DNA from: Chthoniobacteraceae bacterium
Lineage (GTDB): Bacteria > Verrucomicrobiota > Verrucomicrobiia > Chthoniobacterales > Chthoniobacteraceae
NCBI GenBank assembly: GCA_947479475.1
Contig: CANJZW010000032.1
Location: forward strand, 1 to 47,908
Direction of reading: 5' to 3'
Length of the DNA: 47,908 nt
In this document: in pieces, positions 26,903-34,522 of the stretch
Layout of the letters: every line of letters starts with the position of its first letter
Numbering within the stretch: the first letter of the stretch is position 1
Position numbers and translations under genes: made by a program
The notes under the pieces: generated by a model
What the model was told of the DNA's origin: nothing
The model's input: only the letters and a program-made list of their open reading frames with translations
The model's database searches: none

Positions 26903-28777
26903 CTACTTCCGTTCCGTACCCACGGTTTCCACAGCTTCCACAGAGACCTCTGCCAGATCGAAGCGGTCCTCCTTAAAACTTCCGGACGGCATCACCACCA
27001 CCCGTCCCGCGTTTCGTAAAGTCTCCCGCCAGCCAAACCCTTGCTCGCTTCGCACCCAACCCGCCGCCCGCGCTTCGGCGTCGGTCCAGCCAAAATCCGC
27101 CTCGACACTGAAGTTCCCGAAATCTTCCGCCGAGCGCTCGGGGGTCTCACGGAACCACTGCGCCACATCCTTGGCGAAAATTTCAAACCGAACGGTTGCC
27201 CCCGGTTTTGGTGTTCTCAGCCGGGCCGAAAGCCTCACTCCTTTTCCTCCAAAGTGTTGAGTCCAGTCTCCTGCGAATATCGGCCCGAAAGCAAACGGTC
27301 TCAACCCCGGTTTGCGAGTCACCGTGACTGCGCCCCCTCCTGCCAACGCCTCCAGCAAATCCGTTCCCTTCCATCGTTCCATAAGACTTTCAACTCCCAA
27401 CCGCACGGCGTCCGTTCGCACCGGCCCGGGTTTGAAAGGGGCTTCCTCTTCAGCCCGGAGAGTGTTGTCCGCCAACTCCAGTCCGTGAATCGCATAAACG
27501 ATTCCACCGGAATTGATGCGAACTTTCAGACGCACCAGTCCCGAGGTCCCCGCTTCCTCCGTGAAAGAGTAGTCGCCTTCCCCCGTCACACGAACCTTCC
27601 CCGAGGGCCGCAGCCAAGCCGTCACGACTTGACCGCCGCCCTCGTCCCGTGCGCGGTATCCCGCGAATCCGTCTTCCGACAACGTCGCGCGGCACAACGC
27701 GCCAGACCGCTTCCAGCCCAAATGCACCGTCGGACTCCCTCCGTAGTACAGCACGTTCTTTCCATCTTCGATTACCGCCGGCCCGGCCTGCGCATAGATG
27801 CAACCGCCGTCATAAGATCCCGCCGGGCCGTTCGCCAGCAAAGGGCGTCCGGGTGCGACGCGCTCCCAATGCACGGAATCCGGGCTCCAGGCGAGCTCGC
27901 AGTCCACTTTGCGTCCGTTCGCGACGTGGTACATCATGAGGTATCCGAGATACCCGTTGGCGTAAGGGAACACCGTCAGCGCATAGGTTTGAGTGCCTCG
28001 GCCCTCGGCCAGGGTGCTGCGCAGCACCACTCCTCCGGCGCGCCAGTTGAGAAAATCATCGCTCTCAAGGCGGGTCACAAAGCGTTCGCCCAAATACGTT
28101 TTTGTGAACCACAGAAATTTCCCTGTCTTCGGGTCGCGGAACGCGTTGTTGTGGGTATCCCCCTGAGTGGGCTTGAAGCCGAGCGGCTCCAGTCCTTCGC
28201 ACCAGTGGATTCCATCGGGGCTGAAGCGCACCCGCGGCTTTCCCAAACCCAAGTCGTAAACCATTTTGTAACGGCGGGAAGGATCCGTTTCGGCTTCGTC
28301 CCGGAATACGCCGGCGTTGGGGCAATCCCTTGCCACGATATTGTTGTCGCTGTCGCCGGCGAATCGGTGAAGTTTCACCGAGGGCCGCTCCCACTTTACA
28401 CCGTCTGCGGACGTTGCGTATAGGAGGTACCAGCCGACGTTGTGAACCGTAGACGGCTCGTCCATTTTTGCAATCGCGTCCGCGTCCGACAGAACGTCCT
28501 TGTACCACAGCTTCCAGCGCCGCTCGGAGTTATCCCACGCCACGTTCGGATAATAGTTGTTTGTGGCGTTTTCCCAAAGCTTGTCGCTGGGTAACAGCGG
28601 ATTCAGAACGTCGCGTTGCGGCCGGCCGACCGTTAGCTCCACGCCGGAGGCCGACGCCACAACGCGGCGGTCGAGAAACAGGAGGTGGTCTGACGCCGGG
28701 CGATGCAGGACGTTTTCCGCAAGCAAGGCCCCCGCGAGTGCTGGCAGAGTGAGTGCCGCAGTGAAAGCTGTTTTCAT
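26903..28777 (-). CDS. Exported GH43/GH32-like five-bladed beta-propeller protein
   Basis: A 624-residue protein with signal peptide MKTAFTAALTLPALAGALLA. The propeller covers about residues 30-380; blade strands recur as NVAWDNSERRWKLWYKD, LLYATSADGVKWERP, RVRFSPDGIHWCEG, ELAWSPDSVHWERV and NVLYYGGSPTVHLGW. That is the layout of GH43- and GH32-clan proteins, but the catalytic acids cannot be assigned with confidence. The last 230 residues form one or two beta domains. The same architecture occurs as the third propeller of the 1448-residue protein at 41828-46174. The gene ends 46 bases from the convergent esterase gene and stands alone. A 23-base palindrome at 28856-28878 may be its operator. 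Confidence 0.78.
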   Translation of the reverse strand: MKTAFTAALTLPALAGALLAENVLHRPASDHLLFLDRRVVASASGVELTVGRPQRDVLNPLLPSDKLWENATNNYYPNVAWDNSERRWKLWYKDVLSDADAIAKMDEPSTVHNVGWYLLYATSADGVKWERPSVKLHRFAGDSDNNIVARDCPNAGVFRDEAETDPSRRYKMVYDLGLGKPRVRFSPDGIHWCEGLEPLGFKPTQGDTHNNAFRDPKTGKFLWFTKTYLGERFVTRLESDDFLNWRAGGVVLRSTLAEGRGTQTYALTVFPYANGYLGYLMMYHVANGRKVDCELAWSPDSVHWERVAPGRPLLANGPAGSYDGGCIYAQAGPAVIEDGKNVLYYGGSPTVHLGWKRSGALCRATLSEDGFAGYRARDEGGGQVVTAWLRPSGKVRVTGEGDYSFTEEAGTSGLVRLKVRINSGGIVYAIHGLELADNTLRAEEEAPFKPGPVRTDAVRLGVESLMERWKGTDLLEALAGGGAVTVTRKPGLRPFAFGPIFAGDWTQHFGGKGVRLSARLRTPKPGATVRFEIFAKDVAQWFRETPERSAEDFGNFSVEADFGWTDAEARAAGWVRSEQGFGWRETLRNAGRVVVMPSGSFKEDRFDLAEVSVEAVETVGTERK

Positions 28778-29197
28778 AGAGGGAGGAGTGTGTCCGGAGT
28801 CCGGCAGGAATCGGGCAAATGATCAAGCGATAGAGTTCGCTTTTTGCGCCATTTTGAAAACTCGCGCGCGGAGTTTTCTTGGAGAGTGCTAAATCCGGCT
28901 AGTCCTCGTTCCTCTTCGATCATACACCACCGCATTCAATCCGATGAATCTCTCCCGCAACACGCTCCGGGTTTGGCAGCCCCCCGTACAAAAAAACTTT
29001 GCCTAGACGCTTTTGTTTTTCAGAACGCCCCATAAAAAATGAACGTATCATTATGGTTATAAATATTATATCGAATCAAACGCTGCCGGTCGCGCCGGCT
29101 GATGCGAGGGTAGGGGAATCCTGCCTTCCTTGGATTAGCAAACCCGATGTTCCGGGTGAACATCAAAAAGAAATCCGGCGGTCGTCTGGGCATTTCT
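28778..29197. other. Intergenic stretch between the propeller gene and the cytidylyltransferase operon
   Basis: No gene found. Bases 29034-29085 are distinctly AT-rich compared with the rest of the window. A seven-base hairpin, GATGTTC (29146-29152) and GAACATC (29158-29164), lies about 35 bases beyond the stop of the minus-strand operon and could mark its end, but there is no T run on that strand. Confidence 0.4.
28856..28878 (-). promoter_or_regulatory. Candidate operator: 23-base inverted repeat upstream of the GH43-like gene
   Basis: GAAAACTC (28856-28863) and GAGTTTTC (28871-28878) are perfect inverted arms around CG-rich GCGCGCG. The site is centred 90 bases upstream of the minus-strand propeller start, where an operator would be expected. 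No T run follows on either strand, so a terminator is unlikely. The regulator is not identified. Confidence 0.4.
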
Positions 29198-29992
29198 TTA
29201 TTTTCGCAGCGGATCCGTGAGTGTCTCAGGCTGCTGCACCAATTGTCTTCCGCGTCCAACGAGTCGAAAAATCGCGATACAAATCTGTCCAACGCCGAAC
29301 AACCAACACCACAGGTCTGGACGGCAAGTCAGTGCTGCGATCGCACCAAAGGTGACGTGCTCAGCCTCATCCAAGGCGAAGACTGAATGATGCCGAATCC
29401 ACAGCCAATGAAGGTGTTGTTTGAATGTTTTTGGCATCAAGCGTCTGATTTCCAGCTCGGCGTAGAGTGCGTGTCTGCGCGTGCGGGATTTGTCCAAGTA
29501 GTCTTTGTCCCGATTGATCGCGCCGAATATGATTTCCAGCTTGATATAGTAGCGAAACAGGAAGCCAAAGCACGAACTGAAACCCAGCAGAAAGTAGTAG
29601 ATGTCGCCCGTCAGGTTGTAGGCAGCGATGGCCATTGCCGCGTTGATGAAGCCAATCTTTAAGACGTCGAGGGTTTTGTCCAGATAGTCACCGATCACCG
29701 AGGATTGTTCCGTGTAGCGCGCGAGCTGGCCATCGAGACAGTCGATGACGTAGGAAAATACCAGCAGCATTGCTGCCGGGACGATCCATTTACCCCCAAC
29801 AACGATCAGCACAGAGGCCAGAGAGTAGAGGAGGAAAGAGGTGATCGTTAGGTGATTAGGCGTCAAAAACCGAACACCGCTGGCTGGCCTGAGCAGCTTG
29901 TTTGCGAGTCTTGGATACCACAAGTCCCCCCAGTTGCTGAAGTAGTTGGGTTCAACGACCGATGCTGGATCCGGATATTTAGGAGAGGTCAC
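29198..29992 (-). CDS. CDP-alcohol phosphatidyltransferase family membrane enzyme
   Basis: An integral membrane protein of 264 residues. The family motif is complete: with numbering from the TTG at 29995, Asp 85, Asp 88-Gly 89, Ala 92-Arg 93, Gly 102, Asp 106 and Asp 110 (DCLDGQLAR followed by GDYLDKTLD). It transfers a phosphoalcohol or phosphonoalcohol head group from a CDP-activated donor to an acceptor such as diacylglycerol. At least five hydrophobic segments are visible. The start is set by the ribosome binding site AGGAGG, six bases before the GTG at 29992; the TTG one codon earlier is too close. The gene overlaps the cytidylyltransferase by 14 bases. It is the last gene of the operon and presumably uses the CDP-product made by the upstream enzyme. 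Confidence 0.9.
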   Translation of the reverse strand: MTSPKYPDPASVVEPNYFSNWGDLWYPRLANKLLRPASGVRFLTPNHLTITSFLLYSLASVLIVVGGKWIVPAAMLLVFSYVIDCLDGQLARYTEQSSVIGDYLDKTLDVLKIGFINAAMAIAAYNLTGDIYYFLLGFSSCFGFLFRYYIKLEIIFGAINRDKDYLDKSRTRRHALYAELEIRRLMPKTFKQHLHWLWIRHHSVFALDEAEHVTFGAIAALTCRPDLWCWLFGVGQICIAIFRLVGRGRQLVQQPETLTDPLRK

Positions 29993-30779
29993 CAATTGCC
30001 TCCTCTTTACGTTGACTCATACCAAAATGCGAATGCACCGTATGTTGTTTGGATAGCGGATACACGTTCTCTGTCTTTGTTTCGCGGCAGTTCCATTGCC
30101 TTAATCGTTCGTAGTCGCCGAGATGATCGACCTCGGTCCAGAACGCTCCTTCGACATCTTTATGGAGAATGTCGATGCCTTCGTCGATCAACGCGTAAAG
30201 AACGCCTTCCCACCAGTTTTTGAAATCACCCTTTTTGATCATCTCTTCGAGGCGATTGCGGAAGATCTGAATGAAACGTTTGTCGATCCTCACAATTCCG
30301 ACGTACTCGCAATCGGTTTCCTGATTGGTGAGATCGTTGCCTGTTTTTAAAATCCGACTACCGTTTACGCCAAAGCGAAAATCGGCATCGATGATCCGAG
30401 TGCAGTCGGAGAGCATTACTGCGTTTCCTGTTTGTGCCAGCGCGGTATCGAGAACTGCGGTTTCGTAGTAGAGGTCGGCGTTCATCAGGATGACGTCGTC
30501 GTTCAGCATTTTCTTGGCCAACCAGAGAGACGCGATGCTGTTGGTGACTTCATAGTAGGGATTGTGGAGGAAACGAACGCGGTCCTGCAATTCTTGGCGT
30601 ATGAGGTCGCTCCGGTAGCCCGTGATAACGCAGATGTCGGTAATGTTCCTGTCTTCGAGCATTGAAACTGAGCGACTGATGAGGCTGACGCCTTCCGATT
30701 CGATTAAGCATTTCGGCTTGTTGCCGTTGATGTTTTTGAGTCGGGAACCGATGCCGGCTGCCATGATAATTGCTTTCAT
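29979..30779 (-). CDS. Nucleotidyltransferase of the LicC/PntC type (phosphocholine or 2-aminoethylphosphonate cytidylyltransferase-like)
   Basis: The ATG at 30779 gives 266 residues starting MKAIIMAAGIGSRLK, the classic nucleotide-binding start; the frame continues 65 codons upstream only as an overlap shadow. KPKCLIE supplies the substrate lysine region, and NPYYEVTNSIASLWLA matches the NSIYSLY-type loop of LicC and PntC cytidylyltransferases. NADLYYE has the metal-binding Asp 102, and WTEVDHLGDYERL the second acid. It would use CTP to activate a small phosphoalcohol or phosphonate. The start overlaps the aminotransferase stop (ATGA at 30776-30779). No strong ribosome binding site is seen, so it likely relies on coupling. 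A sugar-1-phosphate nucleotidyltransferase is the main alternative, but the loop and neighbours favour CDP-head-group synthesis. Confidence 0.85.
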   Translation of the reverse strand: MKAIIMAAGIGSRLKNINGNKPKCLIESEGVSLISRSVSMLEDRNITDICVITGYRSDLIRQELQDRVRFLHNPYYEVTNSIASLWLAKKMLNDDVILMNADLYYETAVLDTALAQTGNAVMLSDCTRIIDADFRFGVNGSRILKTGNDLTNQETDCEYVGIVRIDKRFIQIFRNRLEEMIKKGDFKNWWEGVLYALIDEGIDILHKDVEGAFWTEVDHLGDYERLRQWNCRETKTENVYPLSKQHTVHSHFGMSQRKEEAIGDLS

Positions 30780-31921
30780 CGTTTTGTTCTTCGGGACGTG
30801 GCGTTGATCTCGGCTAGTGCCTGAGTCAGGAAGCCGACGTCGTTTGGGTTTTGGGCACCCATGTGGGCAACACGGATGGTCTTTGATTTCAAGGAACCAG
30901 CGCCCGGTGCCACGATGATTCGGTAGTGGTCTCGCAAGCGCTCGACGACTTGGCCTGCATCCATCCCTTCGCATGCCAGGGCGGTCATCGCATTGGAGCA
31001 GCGTGATGGAAAGACCGCGAAGGCCAAGTCCTGAATCGCATGGCGAAAGTGCTCTGCCCTTTGCTTGTGTTGTGCAACCAACACCGGAAGCGTTTGGCTT
31101 TGGATGTCGGCGAGTCGCTGATGGAGTTGCAACATTAAGCCAATAGCGGGTGTGTAGGGCGACTGTCCGCGGAGCTGATTGGCAAGGTAGTCTTTGAGGT
31201 TAAAATAGAGGCTCTTCGGTTTGCGTTTCTCAAGCAGAGCGACAGAGCGCCGGTTTAGGGCCACAAAGGAAAGGCCCGGAGGCAGGGCGAGGGCTTTCTG
31301 GGAACTGAGAATGCAAACATCGACGCCCCACGCGTCCATTGTGAATGGATCAGCGCAAATACTACTGATTGCATCCACCACGAAAAGGCAGCCGTGAGTG
31401 CGGACGATTTTTCCAATCGCTTCGATGTCGTAAAGGTGTCCGGTCGATGTCTCGTGTGCATTGATGAGCAATGCTGAAAACCGTCCCTTCAAAAGAATCG
31501 ACTCCAGCTGAGAGAGGTCAATGTCGGCACCCGGGGGAACGCACAATTCCTCAAAGGGGATTGAGTGAACGGTACACAGATCGCTCCAGCGCTGGCCGAA
31601 CGTGCCCCCATTGACGACGAGCACTTTTGTAGAGACATCCAGGAAGTTGATCGCCGCCGCCTCCATCGCTGCAGTGCCAGAAGCGGTAAGGAGAGCGACT
31701 GAACCTTCTGTTTGAAACAGTTGCAGCAGACCGAGTTGGATTTCGTGTGTGATTTCGGAAAATGCCTCGGTGCGGTTATACGGAAGCTGCTGATTGCCGA
31801 TCGCCAGCAGGTGAGACTCAATTGGAACGGGACCGGGAACGAACACTTTCCAATCACCAAATTCCACTGCGTGAGCAAAGGATGTGTGTGGACTTTTGAA
31901 ACGGGTTAGGGAACTGGACAT
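30776..31921 (-). CDS. Class V PLP aminotransferase, 2-aminoethylphosphonate:pyruvate or alanine:glyoxylate type
   Basis: A 381-residue fold-type I enzyme. The PLP lysine is Lys 209 in SSQKALALPPGL; Asp 183 in VVDAISSICADPF holds the pyridine nitrogen; INAHETSTGHLYD and TASGTAAMEAA form the cofactor pocket; and FVPGPVPIESHLLA is the usual N-terminal entrance. This is the family of PhnW and serine/alanine-glyoxylate aminotransferases. Placed before a PntC-like cytidylyltransferase and a CDP-alcohol phosphatidyltransferase, the simplest reading is that it makes 2-aminoethylphosphonate from phosphonoacetaldehyde for lipid or polymer head groups. In some bacteria this activity is fused to PntC. 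PEP mutase and phosphonopyruvate decarboxylase are not in the window. The start has a strong AAGGAG at five bases, inside a foldable leader. Confidence 0.85.
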   Translation of the reverse strand: MSSSLTRFKSPHTSFAHAVEFGDWKVFVPGPVPIESHLLAIGNQQLPYNRTEAFSEITHEIQLGLLQLFQTEGSVALLTASGTAAMEAAAINFLDVSTKVLVVNGGTFGQRWSDLCTVHSIPFEELCVPPGADIDLSQLESILLKGRFSALLINAHETSTGHLYDIEAIGKIVRTHGCLFVVDAISSICADPFTMDAWGVDVCILSSQKALALPPGLSFVALNRRSVALLEKRKPKSLYFNLKDYLANQLRGQSPYTPAIGLMLQLHQRLADIQSQTLPVLVAQHKQRAEHFRHAIQDLAFAVFPSRCSNAMTALACEGMDAGQVVERLRDHYRIIVAPGAGSLKSKTIRVAHMGAQNPNDVGFLTQALAEINATSRRTKR

Positions 31922-31998
31922 GGTGACTCCTTGAGGCAGGCTCAGAGGAGGCGACGGGATCGTTACAGCATGAAATCGCGCTTTAACGAGGAGTCCCC
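31922..31998 (-). promoter_or_regulatory. Structured 5' leader that can hide the ribosome binding site of the aminotransferase operon
   Basis: On the minus strand the Shine-Dalgarno AGGAG is at 31931-31927, five bases before the ATG. It can pair in two mutually exclusive ways. (a) A local hairpin: CTCCT plus TGAG (31950-31941) with CTCA plus AGGAG (31935-31927), loop CCTGC, one bulged C. (b) A distal pairing of GGGGACTCCT (31998-31989) with AGGAGTCACC (31931-31922), nine of ten positions paired, enclosing a nine-pair-position stem CGTTAAAGC/GCTGTAACG with a single A-G mismatch and ten-base loop (about 31988-31960). No known riboswitch class is recognised by eye. Confidence 0.55.
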
Positions 31999-32505
31999 AC
32001 TAAGTGGTTTCTGAAAATGGATCTTATGGTAGGGCAGAGCCGATAGATAGAACTATATTGTCACGGCAATCCTTGCCTGATTTTTGGGAGAAATCCCTTT
32101 CAAAGGTTTTAGGTGAAGCTCTCACCGCGGTTGGCCGCCTTGGTTGGGGGCGGAGGGACGGCAGGCGAGGGACTGCGTTGGGAAAGGGGGGGGGCGGGGA
32201 GCGTGGGGGCGCAAGGAAAGCGGAGCAGACGGAGGGAGTCGCTAAGGAACCGTTCCTGGATCGGCATAATGTGATTTTGGTGATAGAGTGGTGGGGTTGG
32301 GAGGGATACAAAAATGGGAGCACGGGTTTGATTTTTAGGCTTTGCTTTCTGAGGGCGAATCCACGAACTGGCCGTAATCGTTTCTGAAATGGGTTTTGGA
32401 TGTCTATTCGCGTCTTTTGAATCTGTTTCGGCGTAGTAAGATGGCCCCGTTCAGTCGTCCAAAGTTTTAAACGTCCTCAAAGCCGCCTCCACTCTTTCTA
32501 AAGCG
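31999..32505. other. Divergent upstream region with a G-rich tract
   Basis: Lies between the minus-strand aminotransferase operon and the plus-strand histidine kinase gene, and must hold both promoters. Bases about 32143-32210 are unusually G-rich on the plus strand, including a run of nine G at 32186-32194 followed by further G runs; these satisfy a G-quadruplex pattern. The open frame across it (32004-32387) is low complexity, has no domain or ribosome binding site, and I do not accept it as a gene. Confidence 0.5.
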
Positions 32506-33579
32506 ATGCCCCTGAGCGCCAGCCTCCCCATCCAAGGTCCCCGTCGTGAAAGTGTGCGGATTGGTTCGCTGTCGCTAGACCTCTCGTTTTGGAAACTCCA
32601 AATTGGGGGATGGCTGCTTTACGCAATGATCCCTTTGCTTTTGTGGATGACTCAATTGGTTGGAGGCGGGCCAGTTCTCGCTTTTGCGATGAGCCGTCCG
32701 TTGACAGGATTCCTGCTTTCGACGGCGATTCGGCCTTGGTGCAGGAGACTTTCCAAGCGGCCGTGTCCTCCGGTTGTTTTTGTGACCGGATCCGCTCTGG
32801 CTTCTTTGGGATTGGCGATGGTGGACTACGCTCTTAGCGCGTGGGGTCTCTGGATGGCGGGGGTGATTCCCGAGTTTTTCGTGGCCTCCGAATTGGTGGT
32901 GGGCGTTTTTTTGATTCGCTGGATTTCGATGGGTGTTTGGATCGTGCTTTATTTCGGCATTAAGCAGGGCCAGTGGAGCGCGGTCGTCGACCAGGCGAAC
33001 AGGGAATCGGAGCTGTCGTTGCTTCAAGCACAGGTTCACCCGCATTTTCTCTTCAACGCGCTGAATTCGATCATCGCGGAGGCGAAGGATCCCGAAAAAG
33101 TGCGTTATCTGACGCATTCCTTGGCCGATTATTTGCGTTTTTCGCTCAAGCAGAGGCGGCTTCTAAATTCCTTTTGGGAAGAGATTCATGCGCTCCAAAG
33201 CTACATCAGTATTCAACGCATCCGTTTCGGGGAAAAGTTGGACTGCCGTTTTGAGGTGGATTCGGAGGCTTTGGAACACTTGGTCCCGACTTCGATCGTG
33301 CAACCGCTTCTGGAAAATGCGCTCAAGTACGGAATGCGTACAAGCCCCTCTCCGCTGCGCATTTTGGTTGAGGCCTCGGTCTCGGAGGGGCAACGGCTCA
33401 CGGTGAGTATCAAAAACTCGGGGCAGTGGGTGCCTCCCGATGCCACTTCTCCGGGGACGGGTTTGCCGAACCTGAAGCGCCGTCTGGAGCTCATTTACGG
33501 CGGGCAGGCCGAAATGTCTGTAGATTCTAAGGAGGGTGCGGTGGTGGTCCGATTGTCGCTGCCCGCCGGGAGATCCTAA
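32506..33579 (+). CDS. LytS/YpdA-type membrane sensor histidine kinase
   Basis: A 357-residue protein. Four hydrophobic segments (about 33-51, 57-75, 90-118 and 127-150) anchor it; there is no large periplasmic domain. The His_kinase family motif QVHPHFLFNALNSI is at about 176-189, with the conserved phospho-acceptor histidine at 180. IVQPLLENALKYGM is the N box, and GTGLPNLKRRLELIYG the G box of the ATPase domain. The stop TAA shares its last A with the next gene's ATG at 33579, so kinase and LytTR regulator are translationally coupled and form one pair. The signal is unknown; these kinases often sense cell-wall state, metabolites or peptides. Confidence 0.93.
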   Translation: MPLSASLPIQGPRRESVRIGSLSLDLSFWKLQIGGWLLYAMIPLLLWMTQLVGGGPVLAFAMSRPLTGFLLSTAIRPWCRRLSKRPCPPVVFVTGSALASLGLAMVDYALSAWGLWMAGVIPEFFVASELVVGVFLIRWISMGVWIVLYFGIKQGQWSAVVDQANRESELSLLQAQVHPHFLFNALNSIIAEAKDPEKVRYLTHSLADYLRFSLKQRRLLNSFWEEIHALQSYISIQRIRFGEKLDCRFEVDSEALEHLVPTSIVQPLLENALKYGMRTSPSPLRILVEASVSEGQRLTVSIKNSGQWVPPDATSPGTGLPNLKRRLELIYGGQAEMSVDSKEGAVVVRLSLPAGRS

Positions 33580-34382
33580 TGAAGCCGCTTCTTTCCCCGC
33601 GAATCCGAGCGCTTTTGGTGGATGACGAAGCATTGTCGTCCAAGCTCATGGTTGAGTTGCTTTCGCAACATGCGGACGTTGAGGTGGCGGCCGTGGCGGA
33701 AAATGCGGAGGACGCCCTTCGCTTTTGCCACATGGAACAACCTAACGTTGTTTTTCTGGATATTGAGCTCAACCACACGCACGGATTCGAGCTGCTTACT
33801 GAGTTGAGGGCCCTGCGCCCGGCCCCGCTTATTGTGTTTGTCACGGCATTTGAGGAGTACGCCGTTGCCGCATTTGAGAAGGAAGCGCTGGATTACCTGC
33901 TCAAACCTGTGCATCCCAAGCGTCTGGAGATGGCTTTATTGCGTTTGCGTAAGGCGTTGGCGCTGGATCGCACACTCGAGGCGGCGGAGAAACCTCAAGC
34001 AGAGCCTGATGTCGGGGCGGCCCCAGCGAGAATGGGTCCCAACGAGGTGGAGGTGTTGAAGGATGGACGGGCCGTTTTTTTCTTAAAACCGCACCAAATT
34101 CAGGCCGTTCAGGCGGAGGGTTCATACACGCGGGTGCTGTTCGAGAACGGCCAGTCCTGCATGGTGAAGCGTTCAATTGGCTACTGGGAGCAGCGTTTGC
34201 CGGAGGGGTTGCTTTCTAAAGTAAGCAGGAGCCTGCTCTTGAATCCGAGATGCGTGATTCAGTTGGAAGTGCTCAACCGGGATGAGACGGAGGTTTTCCT
34301 TGAAGGCCGCAGTGCCACTCTGATTCTAAGCCGGCTCGAAAGTCTGCGCCTTAAGCAGCTATTGAGGGGCTTCCAAGTTTGA
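33579..34382 (+). CDS. LytTR-family response regulator
   Basis: A 267-residue protein. The receiver domain (about 8-125) has the acidic pair Asp 15-Asp 16, phosphorylation site Asp 61 in VVFLDIEL, Thr 89 in FVTAFEEYA and Lys 109 in DYLLKPVHPK. After a linker, a LytTR DNA-binding domain fills about 165-265: AVQAEGSYTRVLFENGQ, VKRSIGYWEQRLP, SRSLLLNPRCVIQLE. It is coupled to the LytS-type kinase by a one-base TAATG overlap. LytTR regulators bind direct repeats with about one-turn spacing; no such site could be assigned with confidence in this window, so the target genes are unknown. Confidence 0.94.
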   Translation: MKPLLSPRIRALLVDDEALSSKLMVELLSQHADVEVAAVAENAEDALRFCHMEQPNVVFLDIELNHTHGFELLTELRALRPAPLIVFVTAFEEYAVAAFEKEALDYLLKPVHPKRLEMALLRLRKALALDRTLEAAEKPQAEPDVGAAPARMGPNEVEVLKDGRAVFFLKPHQIQAVQAEGSYTRVLFENGQSCMVKRSIGYWEQRLPEGLLSKVSRSLLLNPRCVIQLEVLNRDETEVFLEGRSATLILSRLESLRLKQLLRGFQV

Positions 34383-34522
34383 AAAGATGAGCATGACGGA
34401 GCAGGGGGCCAAGGGAATGGTCGGAGCGTCCTGAGGGCGCGGGTGTGGTCTAGCGCGTTCCCCTCTGCATGGAACACGGCCAGGTTGAAAGTATCCGGGT
34501 CATGGGTGCATCAGCAAACTTC

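Noticed and set aside
27041..28423. A 460-residue open frame on the plus strand
   Set aside because: It is fully antisense to the GH43-like gene, has no domain or start signal, and its length is explained by the high GC content.
29146..29164. Hairpin as intrinsic terminator of the head-group operon
   Set aside because: The stem is good, but on the minus strand it is followed by GGGTTTGC and not a T run, so I did not list it as a terminator.
30780..30974. N-terminal extension of the cytidylyltransferase frame
   Set aside because: The Arg/Pro-rich text is the shadow of the aminotransferase C-terminus. The ATG at 30779 gives the canonical nucleotide-binding start and overlaps the previous stop.
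32004..32387. Open frame across the G-rich tract
   Set aside because: Low complexity (runs of Gly and Arg), no ribosome binding site, no domain.
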